The position numbers and the translations under genes were made by a program. DNA of 64,000 bases from Solirubrobacter sp035555675 (GTDB taxonomy: Bacteria > Actinomycetota > Thermoleophilia > Solirubrobacterales > Solirubrobacteraceae): positions 62,001 to 126,000 of the forward strand of contig DATMGH010000095.1 of NCBI GenBank assembly GCA_035555675.1, written 5' to 3'. A model generated the notes under the pieces. It made no database searches. It was not told where the DNA came from and saw nothing but the letters and a program-made list of their open reading frames with translations. Each line of letters starts with the position of its first letter. The stretch's first letter is position 1. Shown here piece after piece: positions 8,288-16,199 of the stretch.

Positions 8288-9442
8288 TCAGGTTGCGAGA
8301 CGGGTCGCGCCGAGCCGCGAGGAGAGGCTCATGAGCCGCTCGACCGGCTCGGCGCTGAAGACGAACCGCACGTGCCGCGCCGCCGCCTCGCCGCCCCAGC
8401 CGGTCATCGGCGTCGCCGCCACGCCCGCGGCGAGCATCGCCTCCGACGCGGCCGCGGGCGTCGTGCCCAGCGCCGCGACGTCAACCAGCAGTGACCAGCC
8501 GCCGGCCGGCCGCACCAGCGGCCAGTCCGGGAGCGCGGCGAAGATCGCGTCGCGGCGCCGCTGCAGCTCCGCCACCGCCTCCGCCACGTGCCCCTGCGGC
8601 CCGCGCAGCACCGCCTCCGCCGCCCGCCGCGCCACGGACACGTTCCCGGTCGTGTTGTACGTGTGCACCCAGCCGGCGTCGCTCACCACGGACTCCGGCC
8701 CGGCGATCCAGCCCACGCGCCAGCCGATCATCCGGTACGCCTTCGACATCGAGCCGACGACCACGGTGCGCTCGCGCATCCCGTCCACGGCCAGCGGGCC
8801 CGCGGGCTCGCGACCGTCGAACAGCAGCGCCTCCATCGCGGCGTCGTAGACCAAGAACAGGTCATGTTCCTTACACAGAGCGCCGACCAGCGCCCAGTCC
8901 TCGGCGGTCAGCACGCACCCCGTCGGCATCGACGGGCTCATCAGCAGCAGCGCGACCGTGCGCGGCGTGATCGCGGCCTCGAGCGCTTCCCCGTCCAGCC
9001 GCCACTCGCCGTCGACCACGCGCAGCGGCGCGAACGCCGGCGTCCCGCCCGCCAGCCGCACGCGGTTCACGAGGCCGGCGTAGATCGGATCGGTCAGCAC
9101 CACCTCGTCGCCCGGGTCGAGCGTCGCCAGCAGCACGTCGAGCACGCCCTCGGTCCCGCCGCAGGTGACCACCACCTCGCGCACCGGGTCGTAGCGGACG
9201 CCGTGGCGCGCGAACACGTGATCGCTGATCGCGTCGCGCAACCCCAGGTCGCCGGTGAACGGCAGCCAGCTGTTGGACACGGGATCGTCGAGCGCGGCGC
9301 GCGTGACCGCGACCGCCTCCGGCGGCAGCGGCAGGTCCGTGTCGAGGTTCTCCAGCCGCAGGACGTCCGGGTCGAACACGGCCGCGGCGACGCGGTCGAT
9401 GCCGAAGCCGGCGATGCCTTCCATGCGCGACGCACGCTTCAT
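8288..9442 (-). CDS. Fold-type I PLP aminotransferase (class I/II)
   Basis: 384-aa aminotransferase. The Schiff-base lysine lies in SMSKAYRMIGWRVGW; TCGGTEGVLD (PLP phosphate region), MSPSMPTG (NPNNPTG equivalent) and VYDAAME are visible, and an Arg near the C-terminus (HVRFVFS) can hold the carboxylate. Specificity is unknown. Its ATG overlaps the regulator stop (ATGA), so the XRE-cupin regulator probably controls it. Confidence 0.88.
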   Translation of the reverse strand: MKRASRMEGIAGFGIDRVAAAVFDPDVLRLENLDTDLPLPPEAVAVTRAALDDPVSNSWLPFTGDLGLRDAISDHVFARHGVRYDPVREVVVTCGGTEGVLDVLLATLDPGDEVVLTDPIYAGLVNRVRLAGGTPAFAPLRVVDGEWRLDGEALEAAITPRTVALLLMSPSMPTGCVLTAEDWALVGALCKEHDLFLVYDAAMEALLFDGREPAGPLAVDGMRERTVVVGSMSKAYRMIGWRVGWIAGPESVVSDAGWVHTYNTTGNVSVARRAAEAVLRGPQGHVAEAVAELQRRRDAIFAALPDWPLVRPAGGWSLLVDVAALGTTPAAASEAMLAAGVAATPMTGWGGEAAARHVRFVFSAEPVERLMSLSSRLGATRLAT

Positions 9443-9969
9443 CGTCCCCTCCCCGGGGTCAGGATCAGCAGGGTGCCGGACGCCGGCCCGTCGAGCGCCT
9501 CGTAGACGTGCGGGACGGCGCCCGAGTAGGTGGCGTAGTCGCCGGGGCCGAGCTCCACCGGCTCGTCCACGGGCCCGACCCGCACGCGCCCGGCGACCAC
9601 GTGCAGGCGCTCCTCGACGCCGAACGGATGCGGCGCCGCCGAGCGCGCCACGCCCGGGTGAAAGCGGATCGCGTACAGCTCCGCCAGCAGGCCGGGACGC
9701 TCGATCCGCTCCAGCAGCGACGCGTCCAGCGCGGCGCCCTCGACGTGCGTCCCCGCGCCCGCCCGCACGACGCGCACCGGCGCCCCCTCGGAGCGCTCGA
9801 CCAGCAGGTGGGCGAGCGGGACGCCGAGCGCGTCGGCCAGCGCGTACAGCGTGTCGACCGTCGGATTGCCCTCGCCGCGCTCGAGCGCCGCGATCGTGTT
9901 GCGGGCGACGCCCGAGCGGCGCGACAGCTCGAGCACCGACATGTCCCCGCGCAGCACCCGCACGTTCAT
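9439..9969 (-). CDS. XRE-family regulator with C-terminal cupin sensor
   Basis: 176-aa one-component regulator. The N-terminal HTH_3 (LSRRSGVARNTIAALERG, about residues 12-55) binds DNA; a cupin barrel (HPFGVEERLHVVAGRVRV ... GDYATYSG) probably senses a small ligand. I chose ATG 9969 over 9978 because a strong promoter (TTGAAA, 17 bases, TAGGAT) ends 7 bases before it. It heads the operon XRE-cupin, aminotransferase, PfkB, and such regulators usually control themselves and adjacent genes. Confidence 0.88.
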   Translation of the reverse strand: MNVRVLRGDMSVLELSRRSGVARNTIAALERGEGNPTVDTLYALADALGVPLAHLLVERSEGAPVRVVRAGAGTHVEGAALDASLLERIERPGLLAELYAIRFHPGVARSAAPHPFGVEERLHVVAGRVRVGPVDEPVELGPGDYATYSGAVPHVYEALDGPASGTLLILTPGRGR

Positions 9970-9976
9970 CCTGCGC

Positions 9977-10005
9977 ATCCTAATGCGCAGCGATTGCTAT
10001 TTCAA
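9977..10005 (-). promoter_or_regulatory. Promoter of the XRE-aminotransferase-PfkB operon
   Basis: On the minus strand, -35 TTGAAA (10000-10005), 17-base spacer, -10 TAGGAT (9977-9982), then 7 bases to ATG 9969: a near-consensus promoter for a leaderless mRNA. Confidence 0.6.
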
Positions 10006-10395
10006 AGACGCAATACGCCAGGATCCGCCGACGCGCACGAGCTGCAGCGTGTCCCGCGACGGCTGCTGGCCCTCCGCGGTCGACTGCACGTCGGCCGTCG
10101 CGCTGTCGCCGTCCACCCGGATCGTGCCGATGGTGAGCTTCGGCGCCGTGACGTCCCCCAGCCCCTGCTTGAGCGCCAGCTCGCACGGCAGCCCCGCCGA
10201 CTCGACCTCCTCGACCAGCTTCGGCGCCAGCAGCGAGTCGCACAGCCGCTGGTAGTCCTTGGCCGCGCTCGCCTTGCCGAACGCCTCCACGACCGCGTGC
10301 ACGCGCTCGCTGTCAGACGGCCCACCGCCGCCGCATCCGCAGACCACGAGGGCCGCGCCGAGAGCCACGAGCGGGCCGCGCACGCGGCGGAGCAT
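9997..10395 (-). CDS. Small lipoprotein, hypothetical
   Basis: 132-aa predicted lipoprotein starting MLRRVRGPLVALGAA with Cys at positions 19 and 21 and a Gly-rich linker. The rest looks like an NTF2/SnoaL-like cone (AVVEAFGKASAAKDYQRLCDSL ... DSATADVQS ... LVRVGGSWRIASL), a fold common in actinobacterial lipoproteins. No function can be assigned. The 3' end reaches into the promoter of the XRE operon downstream on the same strand; the 5' end is divergent from the gene at 10409. Confidence 0.7.
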   Translation of the reverse strand: MLRRVRGPLVALGAALVVCGCGGGGPSDSERVHAVVEAFGKASAAKDYQRLCDSLLAPKLVEEVESAGLPCELALKQGLGDVTAPKLTIGTIRVDGDSATADVQSTAEGQQPSRDTLQLVRVGGSWRIASLK

Positions 10396-10400
10396 AGAAT
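10395..10400 (+). promoter_or_regulatory. -10-like TAGAAT, 8 bases before ATG 10409
   Basis: TANNNT box just upstream of the start codon, again fitting leaderless transcription. It overlaps the divergent lipoprotein start. Confidence 0.45.
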
Positions 10401-10408
10401 GAGCGCAC

Positions 10409-10975
10409 ATGTCGACCGCCGGTCCCATCGGCTCCTGGTTGCGCTGCTACCGCTGCTGGTCCCAGGACCTCGAAGTCCAGGTCCATTACGAGGGCATCCA
10501 CCGCATCGATCCCGTCACCGGCAAACGCGCCGACGTCGTGGACGAGCTGCAGGAAGCCGTCGTCCAGTGCCTGGACTGCATGCACGACCAGCCGCACCTC
10601 GTCTTCCACAACGACCGCATCGAGCCCGTGGAGGACCGCTGGGAGCGCATGGTGGTCGGCACCCCCTGGGTCGCGTCCTGCACGGTGACCGTCGACGCCG
10701 ACTCGGTCGAGACCTGCTCCGGCCCGGAAGCCGCGGACGCGCTCGCCTACGCGGCGTTCGGCGACCACGGCACGCGCGAGTTCTTCACCCACGTGCGGTT
10801 CCACAAGCACGAGGACGAGCGGATCGTCGTGCACCTGCTGGTCGAGCTCTACGCGCGCTCGTCCGACGAGGCGACGACCGTGCTCGAGGACGCCGCCCGC
10901 GGTGAGCTGACGCTCACGTCGCTGGCCGAGGAGTCGCGCCCGCCCGCCGCGACCGGCGGCGAGCACCCGCACTAG
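10409..10975 (+). CDS. Hypothetical protein with two N-terminal CxxC pairs
   Basis: 188 aa, not recognised as a named family. The N-terminal 60 residues contain CYRCW and CLDCMH, which could form a zinc ribbon. The remainder is a soluble alpha/beta region rich in acidic residues and Val (TVTVDADSVETCSG, HVRFHKHEDERIVVHLLVEL). Conserved-looking Trp and His residues suggest a genuine folded protein. It ends 6 bases before the convergent GntR gene. Confidence 0.65.
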   Translation: MSTAGPIGSWLRCYRCWSQDLEVQVHYEGIHRIDPVTGKRADVVDELQEAVVQCLDCMHDQPHLVFHNDRIEPVEDRWERMVVGTPWVASCTVTVDADSVETCSGPEAADALAYAAFGDHGTREFFTHVRFHKHEDERIVVHLLVELYARSSDEATTVLEDAARGELTLTSLAEESRPPAATGGEHPH

Positions 10976-10981
10976 CACGCC

Positions 10982-11737
10982 TCACGGGTCGAACCTGCGG
11001 CTGAGCTCGACCCGGTAGGAGTAGCGCTCGGGGTTGAAGTAGCTGATCGCCAGCTCCAGCGGCGTGCCCTGCGTGTCGTAGTAGAGGCGGTCGATGCGCA
11101 GGGAGGGGTCGCCGGGCTCGCAGCCGATCAGGCTCTCGTACTCGGGCGGGACGCGGACGCTCGTGATGCTCTGGTGCACGCCGGCGATCCGGTTGGGCGA
11201 CAGCTCGTTGACGACCGAGAACACGGTCAGCGGCGTGACGTCGCCCGCGGTGCGCAGGACGCCGCGCTCGATCAGGCCCACGCCGGTCTCGACGGAGACC
11301 GCGATGCGTGTCACGCAGAACGGGGCTTCGGCGTGCGCGCGGCGCACGAGCCCGACCATCACTTCGTCCGAGACGAGCTGCAGCCGGCTCGCGGCGTCGA
11401 CGTCGGCGCGGCGGCGCAGCGGCTGGATCGTCTCCATCGTCGTGTCCAGCGAGTACGCGAGCAGGTCCTCGACCGAGCCGAACGAACGCAGGTAGCGGGT
11501 GCCGGGCCGGATGCTCGTGGCGAACGTCCCGCGGCCGCGCACGCGGTAGACGAGCCCCTCGGTCACGAGGTCGAGCAGCGCGCGCCGGACGGTCTGGCGG
11601 CTCACGTTGTACTGGCTGCTCAGCTCCGCCTCGGTGGGCAGCCGCTCTCCGCGCGCGTAATCGCCGCGGGCGATCGCCTCGCGCAGGTTCGCGGCCAGCA
11701 TCTGGTACGCGACGGGAGTTCGGGAGGGATCGGTCAT
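10982..11737 (-). CDS. GntR/HutC-type transcription regulator (UTRA effector domain)
   Basis: 251-aa regulator. The N-terminal winged helix (residues about 8-75) has LPTEAELSSQYNVSRQTVRRAL and the wing RGRGTF; the C-terminal UTRA domain ends with the typical DRLYYDTQGTPLELAISYFNPERYSY. UTRA domains bind small organic ligands. It is divergent from the MmgE/PrpD gene, with a symmetrical TGAGT-AG-ACTCA site between them. Its HTH is strikingly like the first HTH of the fused regulator at 30794. Confidence 0.92.
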   Translation of the reverse strand: MTDPSRTPVAYQMLAANLREAIARGDYARGERLPTEAELSSQYNVSRQTVRRALLDLVTEGLVYRVRGRGTFATSIRPGTRYLRSFGSVEDLLAYSLDTTMETIQPLRRRADVDAASRLQLVSDEVMVGLVRRAHAEAPFCVTRIAVSVETGVGLIERGVLRTAGDVTPLTVFSVVNELSPNRIAGVHQSITSVRVPPEYESLIGCEPGDPSLRIDRLYYDTQGTPLELAISYFNPERYSYRVELSRRFDP

Positions 11738-11771
11738 GTTCGAGCGGAACGGTATTCAGGTCGCGAGAACT

Positions 11772-11783
11772 TGAGTAGACTCA
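11772..11783. promoter_or_regulatory. Symmetrical operator candidate TGAGT-N2-ACTCA overlapping a -10 box
   Basis: Perfect 5-base arms around AG, in the 50-base divergent gap between the HutC-type regulator and MmgE/PrpD. It contains TAGACT (11776-11781), a -10-like box 6 bases before GTG 11788, so occupancy would block the promoter. Assignment to the GntR neighbour is inference. Confidence 0.5.
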
Positions 11784-11787
11784 GGCC

Positions 11788-13143
11788 GTGGATTTGGCCG
11801 TACCAATGCGACAAGGCGACGGCATGGACACGGCGCCCCGCGCTCGCGAGCTGCTGTTCGACTACCTGACCGTCGCCGAGCGAGGCTCGCGGACGGACGC
11901 CGCCGCCGCGGCCCGCGCGGCGTTCGGCCCCTCGGCGACCGGCACCGCGCCGGTCGTGGGCACCGGCGAGCGCCGCGAGGCGGCCGATGCCGCCTTCGTC
12001 AACGGCATCGCCGCGCACTCGATCGAGCTCGACGACACCTACGAGCCCGCGAGCCTGCATCCCGGCGTGGTCGTCTGGCCGGCGGTGCTGGCGGTGGCCG
12101 CCGAGCGTGCCGCGACGCTCGGCGACGCGCTGGCGGCGGCCGCGGCCGGCTACGACGCCGTGTGCGGCCTCGGCGACCGGACCGACCCCGCCGAGACGTA
12201 CCGGCGGGGCTTTCATCCCACCGGCGTCTGCGGGCCGATCGGCGCCGCGGTCGCCGTGGCGCGGCTGCTGGAGCTCGACGGCGAGCGGGAGCGGCATGCC
12301 GTCGGGATCGCGGCCAGCATGGCCGCCGGGCTGCTGGAGTTCCTCGCCGACGGCGCGTGGACGAAGCCGCTGCACGCCGGCAACGCGACGGCGGCGGGGA
12401 TCCGCGCCGCGCGGCTCGCCGCCGCCGGCTACACCGCCCCGGCGTCCGCGATCGAGGGCCGCCTCGGCTTCCTGCACGCGTTCGGCGGCCGCGCCGGGGC
12501 CGCGCCCGCGGACGGGGACGGCACGCCGCCGACCTCCGACGAGCCCGCGATCGGGCGGGGCCTGCGGGGGACGGCGGTCAAGCACTATCCGTGCTGCCGC
12601 TACATGCACGGGTGCATCGACCTGCTGCTCGACCTCGCCGTCGAGGAGGAGCTGGACCCCGCCGACGTCGAGGGCATCCGCTGCGGCGTGCTGTCGGCCG
12701 GCTGGAGCCTGGTCGCCGAGCCGCCGCCGGCCGCACAGGCCGTCCGCAACCAGGTCGACGCCCAGTTCAGCATGGCGTTCGGCGCCGCGCTGGCGCTGGC
12801 GCGCCGCTCCGCGACGCTCGACGACTTCGAGCGCGCCGCCGAGCTGGCGCAGGAGCTCGCCCCGCTGATGCTGCGCGTCGAGTGCTTCCGCAGCGCGCGG
12901 CTCGACGCCGCCTATCCGGCGGCGTGGGGAGCCGAGGTGGAGGTCCGGACCCGCTCCGGAACCGTCCTCAGGCGGGCCGAGGACCACTTCCGCGGCAGCC
13001 CGCGGCGCCCGGCCGGGCGGACCGAGCTGGCGGCCAAGGCGGCCGGGCTCGTCGGCGCCGAGCGGGCGGCGGCGCTCGAGCGCGCGTGTTTCGACTCCTC
13101 CGCGAGCGTGCCGGTCGATCACGTCAGCGCCCCCGGTCAGTAG
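11788..13143 (+). CDS. MmgE/PrpD family dehydratase/decarboxylase-like protein
   Basis: 451-aa member of the 2-methylcitrate dehydratase / cis-aconitate decarboxylase / iminodisuccinate epimerase superfamily. Typical blocks: NGIAAHSIELDDTYEPASLHPG, FHPTGVCGPIGAA, KPLHAGNATAAGI, KHYPCCRYMHG. It is presumed to act on a branched tricarboxylate or dicarboxylate. The GTG at 11788 has a leaderless-type box; the ATG at 11824 is an alternative that would remove 12 residues. It ends 7 bases inside the convergent acyl-CoA dehydrogenase gene. Confidence 0.88.
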   Translation: MDLAVPMRQGDGMDTAPRARELLFDYLTVAERGSRTDAAAAARAAFGPSATGTAPVVGTGERREAADAAFVNGIAAHSIELDDTYEPASLHPGVVVWPAVLAVAAERAATLGDALAAAAAGYDAVCGLGDRTDPAETYRRGFHPTGVCGPIGAAVAVARLLELDGERERHAVGIAASMAAGLLEFLADGAWTKPLHAGNATAAGIRAARLAAAGYTAPASAIEGRLGFLHAFGGRAGAAPADGDGTPPTSDEPAIGRGLRGTAVKHYPCCRYMHGCIDLLLDLAVEEELDPADVEGIRCGVLSAGWSLVAEPPPAAQAVRNQVDAQFSMAFGAALALARRSATLDDFERAAELAQELAPLMLRVECFRSARLDAAYPAAWGAEVEVRTRSGTVLRRAEDHFRGSPRRPAGRTELAAKAAGLVGAERAAALERACFDSSASVPVDHVSAPGQ

Positions 13144-14306
13144 GAGCGCGGCATGCCGAGGACGTGCTGGCCGAGGTAGGCGAGCACGAGGTTGTTGGCC
13201 ACCGGCGCCGTCCGGTAGAGCCGCGTCTCGCGGAACTTGCGCTCGACGTCGTACTCCTCGGCGAAGCCGAAGCCGCCGTGGGCGTCCAGGCACGCGTTCG
13301 CCGCCTCCCAGGACGCCTCCGAGGCGAGCAGCTTGGCCATGTTCGCCTCGGCCGCACACGGGCGGTCGCGCTCGAACAGCGACGCCGCCCGCAGCCGCAT
13401 GAGATCGGCGGCGCGCACGGCCGCGTACGCCTTGGCGAGCGGGAACTGGACGCCCTGGTTGGCGCCGATCGGGCGGCCGAAGACCTTGCGCTCGCCGGCG
13501 TAGCGGGCACCGGTCTCCACGAACCAGCGCCCGTCGCCGACGCACTCCGACGCGATCAGGATGCGCTCTGCGTTCATGCCGTCGAGGATGTACCGGAAGC
13601 CCCGGCCCTCCTCGCCGATCAGCGCGTCCGCGGGCACGTCGAGGCCGTCGATGAAGACCTCGGTGGTGGCGTGGTTCATCATCGTCTTGATCGGGCGGAT
13701 CGTGAGCGCGTCGCCGGCGGCGCGCATGTCGACCAAGAAGACGGAGATGCCGTCCGCCCGCCGATCGACGTCGGCGCGCGGCGTCGTCCGGGCCAGCAGC
13801 ACCATCAGGTCGGAGTGCTCGGCGCGCGACGTCCAGATCTTCTGGCCGTCGATCCGGTAGCCGGACTCCGTGCGGCGTGCCCGCGTCGTGATGCTGGTCG
13901 TGTCCGAGCCGGCGCCCGGCTCGGTCACGCCGAACGCCTGGAGCCGCAGCTCGCCGGAGGCGATGCGCGGAAGCCAGCGCGCCTTCTGCTCGGCGTTGCC
14001 GTGGCGCAGGAGCGTGCCCATGACGTACATCTGGGCGTGGCACGCGGACGGGTTGCCGCCGCTCGCGCTGATCTCCTCCAGGATGACCGCGGCCGCGGTC
14101 AGTCCGAGGCCCGCGCCGCCGTACTCGGTCGGGATCAGCGCGGCCAGCCAGCCGTGCTCGGTGAGCGCCCGCACGAACGCCTCCGGGTATCCCGCCGGCT
14201 CCAGGCCGCGCCAGTACTCCAGCGGGAACGCCCCGCACAGGGCGCGGACCGCGGACCGGATGTCCTCGATCTCCTCCGGCAGCTCGAACGCCGCCTCGCC
14301 GCTCAT
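13137..14306 (-). CDS. Acyl-CoA dehydrogenase family flavoprotein
   Basis: 389-aa FAD enzyme expected to introduce a 2,3-double bond into an acyl-CoA. Visible: LIPTEYGGAGLGL, the FAD-binding FGVTEPGAGSD, IDGQKIWTSRA, and the C-terminal DAHGGFGFAEEYDVERKFRETRLYR. The common YEGT catalytic-Glu motif is absent: the segment reads YRTAPVANN, as in a large uncharacterised subfamily, so the base must lie elsewhere. Its start overlaps the stop of the MaoC gene by 4 bases, so the two are coupled. Confidence 0.9.
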   Translation of the reverse strand: MSGEAAFELPEEIEDIRSAVRALCGAFPLEYWRGLEPAGYPEAFVRALTEHGWLAALIPTEYGGAGLGLTAAAVILEEISASGGNPSACHAQMYVMGTLLRHGNAEQKARWLPRIASGELRLQAFGVTEPGAGSDTTSITTRARRTESGYRIDGQKIWTSRAEHSDLMVLLARTTPRADVDRRADGISVFLVDMRAAGDALTIRPIKTMMNHATTEVFIDGLDVPADALIGEEGRGFRYILDGMNAERILIASECVGDGRWFVETGARYAGERKVFGRPIGANQGVQFPLAKAYAAVRAADLMRLRAASLFERDRPCAAEANMAKLLASEASWEAANACLDAHGGFGFAEEYDVERKFRETRLYRTAPVANNLVLAYLGQHVLGMPRSY

Positions 14307-14842
14307 CGCTGGACCCGCCAGGCGTCGGCGGTGACCGGGAAGCCGTCCGTGACCTCCGGGGCGCGCCGCCGGTAGACCATGAACGTGCGCTTGAACTCGG
14401 CGATGACCTCGGCACGCTGGTTGACGCCCCGGGTGCGCGCCGTCACCAGGCCGACGCTCGGGCGCGATGCCGACGGGCGTGCGGCCAGGATCTCGCTCTC
14501 GGACCAGATCGTGTCGCCGACGTAGACGGGGTTCGGGAGCAGGACGTCGGTCCAGGACAGGTTCGCCGTCGCGTTCTCGCTGATGTCCCCGACCGAGAGC
14601 CCGGTGACCAGCGCGAGCGTCAGCGTGCTGTTCACCAGCAGCCGCCCGAACCGCGTGCCGCTCGCGAACGGCTCGTTGAAGTGCACCTGGTTCGTGTTCA
14701 TGGTCAAACAGGTGAACCAGGTGTTGTCGGCTTCGCTGATCGTGCGGCCGAGCCGGCTGCGGAACACGTCACCGGGCTGAAGGTCCTCGAAGAAGCGCCC
14801 TCGCCACTCCTTCGGCGCGGGCGTGTCGACGGCGCTGGTCAT
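14303..14842 (-). CDS. MaoC-like hot-dog enoyl-CoA hydratase (mesaconyl-CoA-hydratase-like)
   Basis: 179-aa hydratase. It shares the block CLTMNTNQVHFNEPFA with the second MaoC protein of this window (CLLTMNHHPLHINDVYA at 55767), and FFEDLQPGDVF, VGDISENATANL and NPVYVGDT also correspond. The pair therefore belongs to the subfamily that hydrates mesaconyl-type branched C4-C5 enoyl-CoAs. It is followed by the acyl-CoA dehydrogenase and divergent from a CaiB CoA-transferase: activation, dehydrogenation and hydration lie side by side. Confidence 0.87.
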   Translation of the reverse strand: MTSAVDTPAPKEWRGRFFEDLQPGDVFRSRLGRTISEADNTWFTCLTMNTNQVHFNEPFASGTRFGRLLVNSTLTLALVTGLSVGDISENATANLSWTDVLLPNPVYVGDTIWSESEILAARPSASRPSVGLVTARTRGVNQRAEVIAEFKRTFMVYRRRAPEVTDGFPVTADAWRVQR

Positions 14843-14873
14843 GCGCGTGCTCCTCGATCTCGATGGTGGTGCC

Positions 14874-14920
14874 TTGACATGGAGGCAAACAAGGGTTCAA
14901 GATGTACGGCCAAATGTCAA
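14874..14920. promoter_or_regulatory. Divergent promoter region with TTGACAT...ATGTCAA inverted ends
   Basis: TTGACAT at 14874-14880 and its inverse ATGTCAA at 14914-14920 can serve as -35 elements firing toward the CoA-transferase and the MaoC gene respectively, and together make a widely spaced inverted repeat. The -10 elements are not clear. If used for the CoA-transferase, its start may be ATG 14914 rather than 14902. Confidence 0.4.
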
Positions 14921-16152
14921 CGCAACGCCGGGATCGCGGGAGGAGCGGTCCGCTGGCTGGGGTCCGGGTCGTCGCCGTCGAGCAATTCGGCGCCGGCCCG
15001 TGGGGAACGGTGCAGCTCGCCGACCTCGGCGCGGACGTCATCAAGGTCGAGGACCCGACCACGGGCGGCGACGTGGGCCGCTATGTGCCGCCGTACCAGC
15101 AGGACGAGGACTCGCTGTTCTTCGAAGCGCTCAACCGCGGCAAGCGCAGCGTGTCGCTCGATCTCCGCACCGCCGCGGGACGCGAGGTGCTGCAGCGCCT
15201 GGTGGCGGTGTCCGACGCCGTCTACTCGAACCTCCGCGGTGATCGGCCGGCCAAACTGGGCCTGACCTACGACGCGCTGCGCGGGCACAACCCGAGGATC
15301 GTGTGCTGCTCGCTCTCGGGCTTCGGCCAGACCGGCCCGCGCGCGGCGGAGGGCGCCTACGACTACGTGATCCAGGGGATGGCCGGCTGGATGAGCCTGA
15401 CCGGCGGCCCGGACGCGCCGCCCACGAAGTCGGGCCTCTCTCTGGTCGACTTCTGCGGGGGCTACGTCGCCGCGCTGGCGCTGCTGGCCGGCGTCTGGCG
15501 GGCGCGTGCGACCGGCGAGGGCGGCGACTGCGACATCTCGCTGCTCGAGACCGCGCTCGCGCTGACCAACTACGTCGGCACCTGGGCGGCGACCGCGGGC
15601 TACCGGCCGCAGCGCCTGGCCGACTCGGCGCACCCCTCGATCGTGCCGTTCCAGAACCTGCCGACCGCCGACGGCTGGATCGTCGTCGCCTGCGCCAAGG
15701 AGCACCTCTGGGCGGCGCTGTGCGACGCGATCGGCGAGCCGGCGCTGTCCACCGACGAGCGCTTCAGCGGCTTCGCCGCGCGCGAGGCCAACCGCGAGAC
15801 GCTGGTGGCGCACCTGCGCGGCGTGTTCGCCCGGCGCACGACGGACGAGTGGATCGAGGCCCTCTCGGCGCGCGGCGTCCCGTGCGGCCCGGTCCGCGAC
15901 ATCGCCGGCGCACTCCAGGACGAGCAGGTGGCCGCCCGCGGCGTGGTGATGGAGGTCGAGCACCCCCGCCTCGGCACCGTGCGGCACGTGGCGTCGCCGC
16001 TGCGCCTGGACGGCCGCCCGCCCGCCGTCGCTCCGGCGCCCGCGCGCGGCGAGCACACGCGCGAGGTCCTGGCCGAGCTGTGCGGGCTCGACGAGCAGAC
16101 GATCGACGCGCTCGCCGGCGAGGGCGCGTTCGGCGACGGCCGGGTCGCATGA
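14902..16152 (+). CDS. Class III (CaiB/BaiF) CoA-transferase
   Basis: 416-aa formyl-CoA-transferase-family enzyme that moves CoA between organic acids. Seen: GPLAGVRVVAVEQFGAGPWG, LADLGADVIKVEDP, the catalytic Asp in DISLLETAL, and GVPCGPVRDI. Probably activates the acid whose CoA ester feeds the divergent MaoC and acyl-CoA dehydrogenase. ATG 14902 or 14914 (MSTQRR) may be the start. It ends 47 bases before the convergent HMG-CoA-lyase-like gene. Confidence 0.9.
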   Translation: MYGQMSTQRRDRGRSGPLAGVRVVAVEQFGAGPWGTVQLADLGADVIKVEDPTTGGDVGRYVPPYQQDEDSLFFEALNRGKRSVSLDLRTAAGREVLQRLVAVSDAVYSNLRGDRPAKLGLTYDALRGHNPRIVCCSLSGFGQTGPRAAEGAYDYVIQGMAGWMSLTGGPDAPPTKSGLSLVDFCGGYVAALALLAGVWRARATGEGGDCDISLLETALALTNYVGTWAATAGYRPQRLADSAHPSIVPFQNLPTADGWIVVACAKEHLWAALCDAIGEPALSTDERFSGFAAREANRETLVAHLRGVFARRTTDEWIEALSARGVPCGPVRDIAGALQDEQVAARGVVMEVEHPRLGTVRHVASPLRLDGRPPAVAPAPARGEHTREVLAELCGLDEQTIDALAGEGAFGDGRVA

Positions 16153-16199
16153 GGCGCCCTCGCCGTACCCGTCAGCCTTCCGCGCCCGCGCCGTGCCGA

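Noticed and set aside
11734..14415. A continuous 893-codon minus-strand frame over the MmgE/PrpD and acyl-CoA dehydrogenase region.
   Set aside because: It is in another frame than the dehydrogenase and its translation is low-complexity; both real genes have clear family motifs.
16153..16199. A terminator between the convergent CoA-transferase and HMG-CoA-lyase-like genes.
   Set aside because: No hairpin with a convincing stem is visible in these 47 bases.
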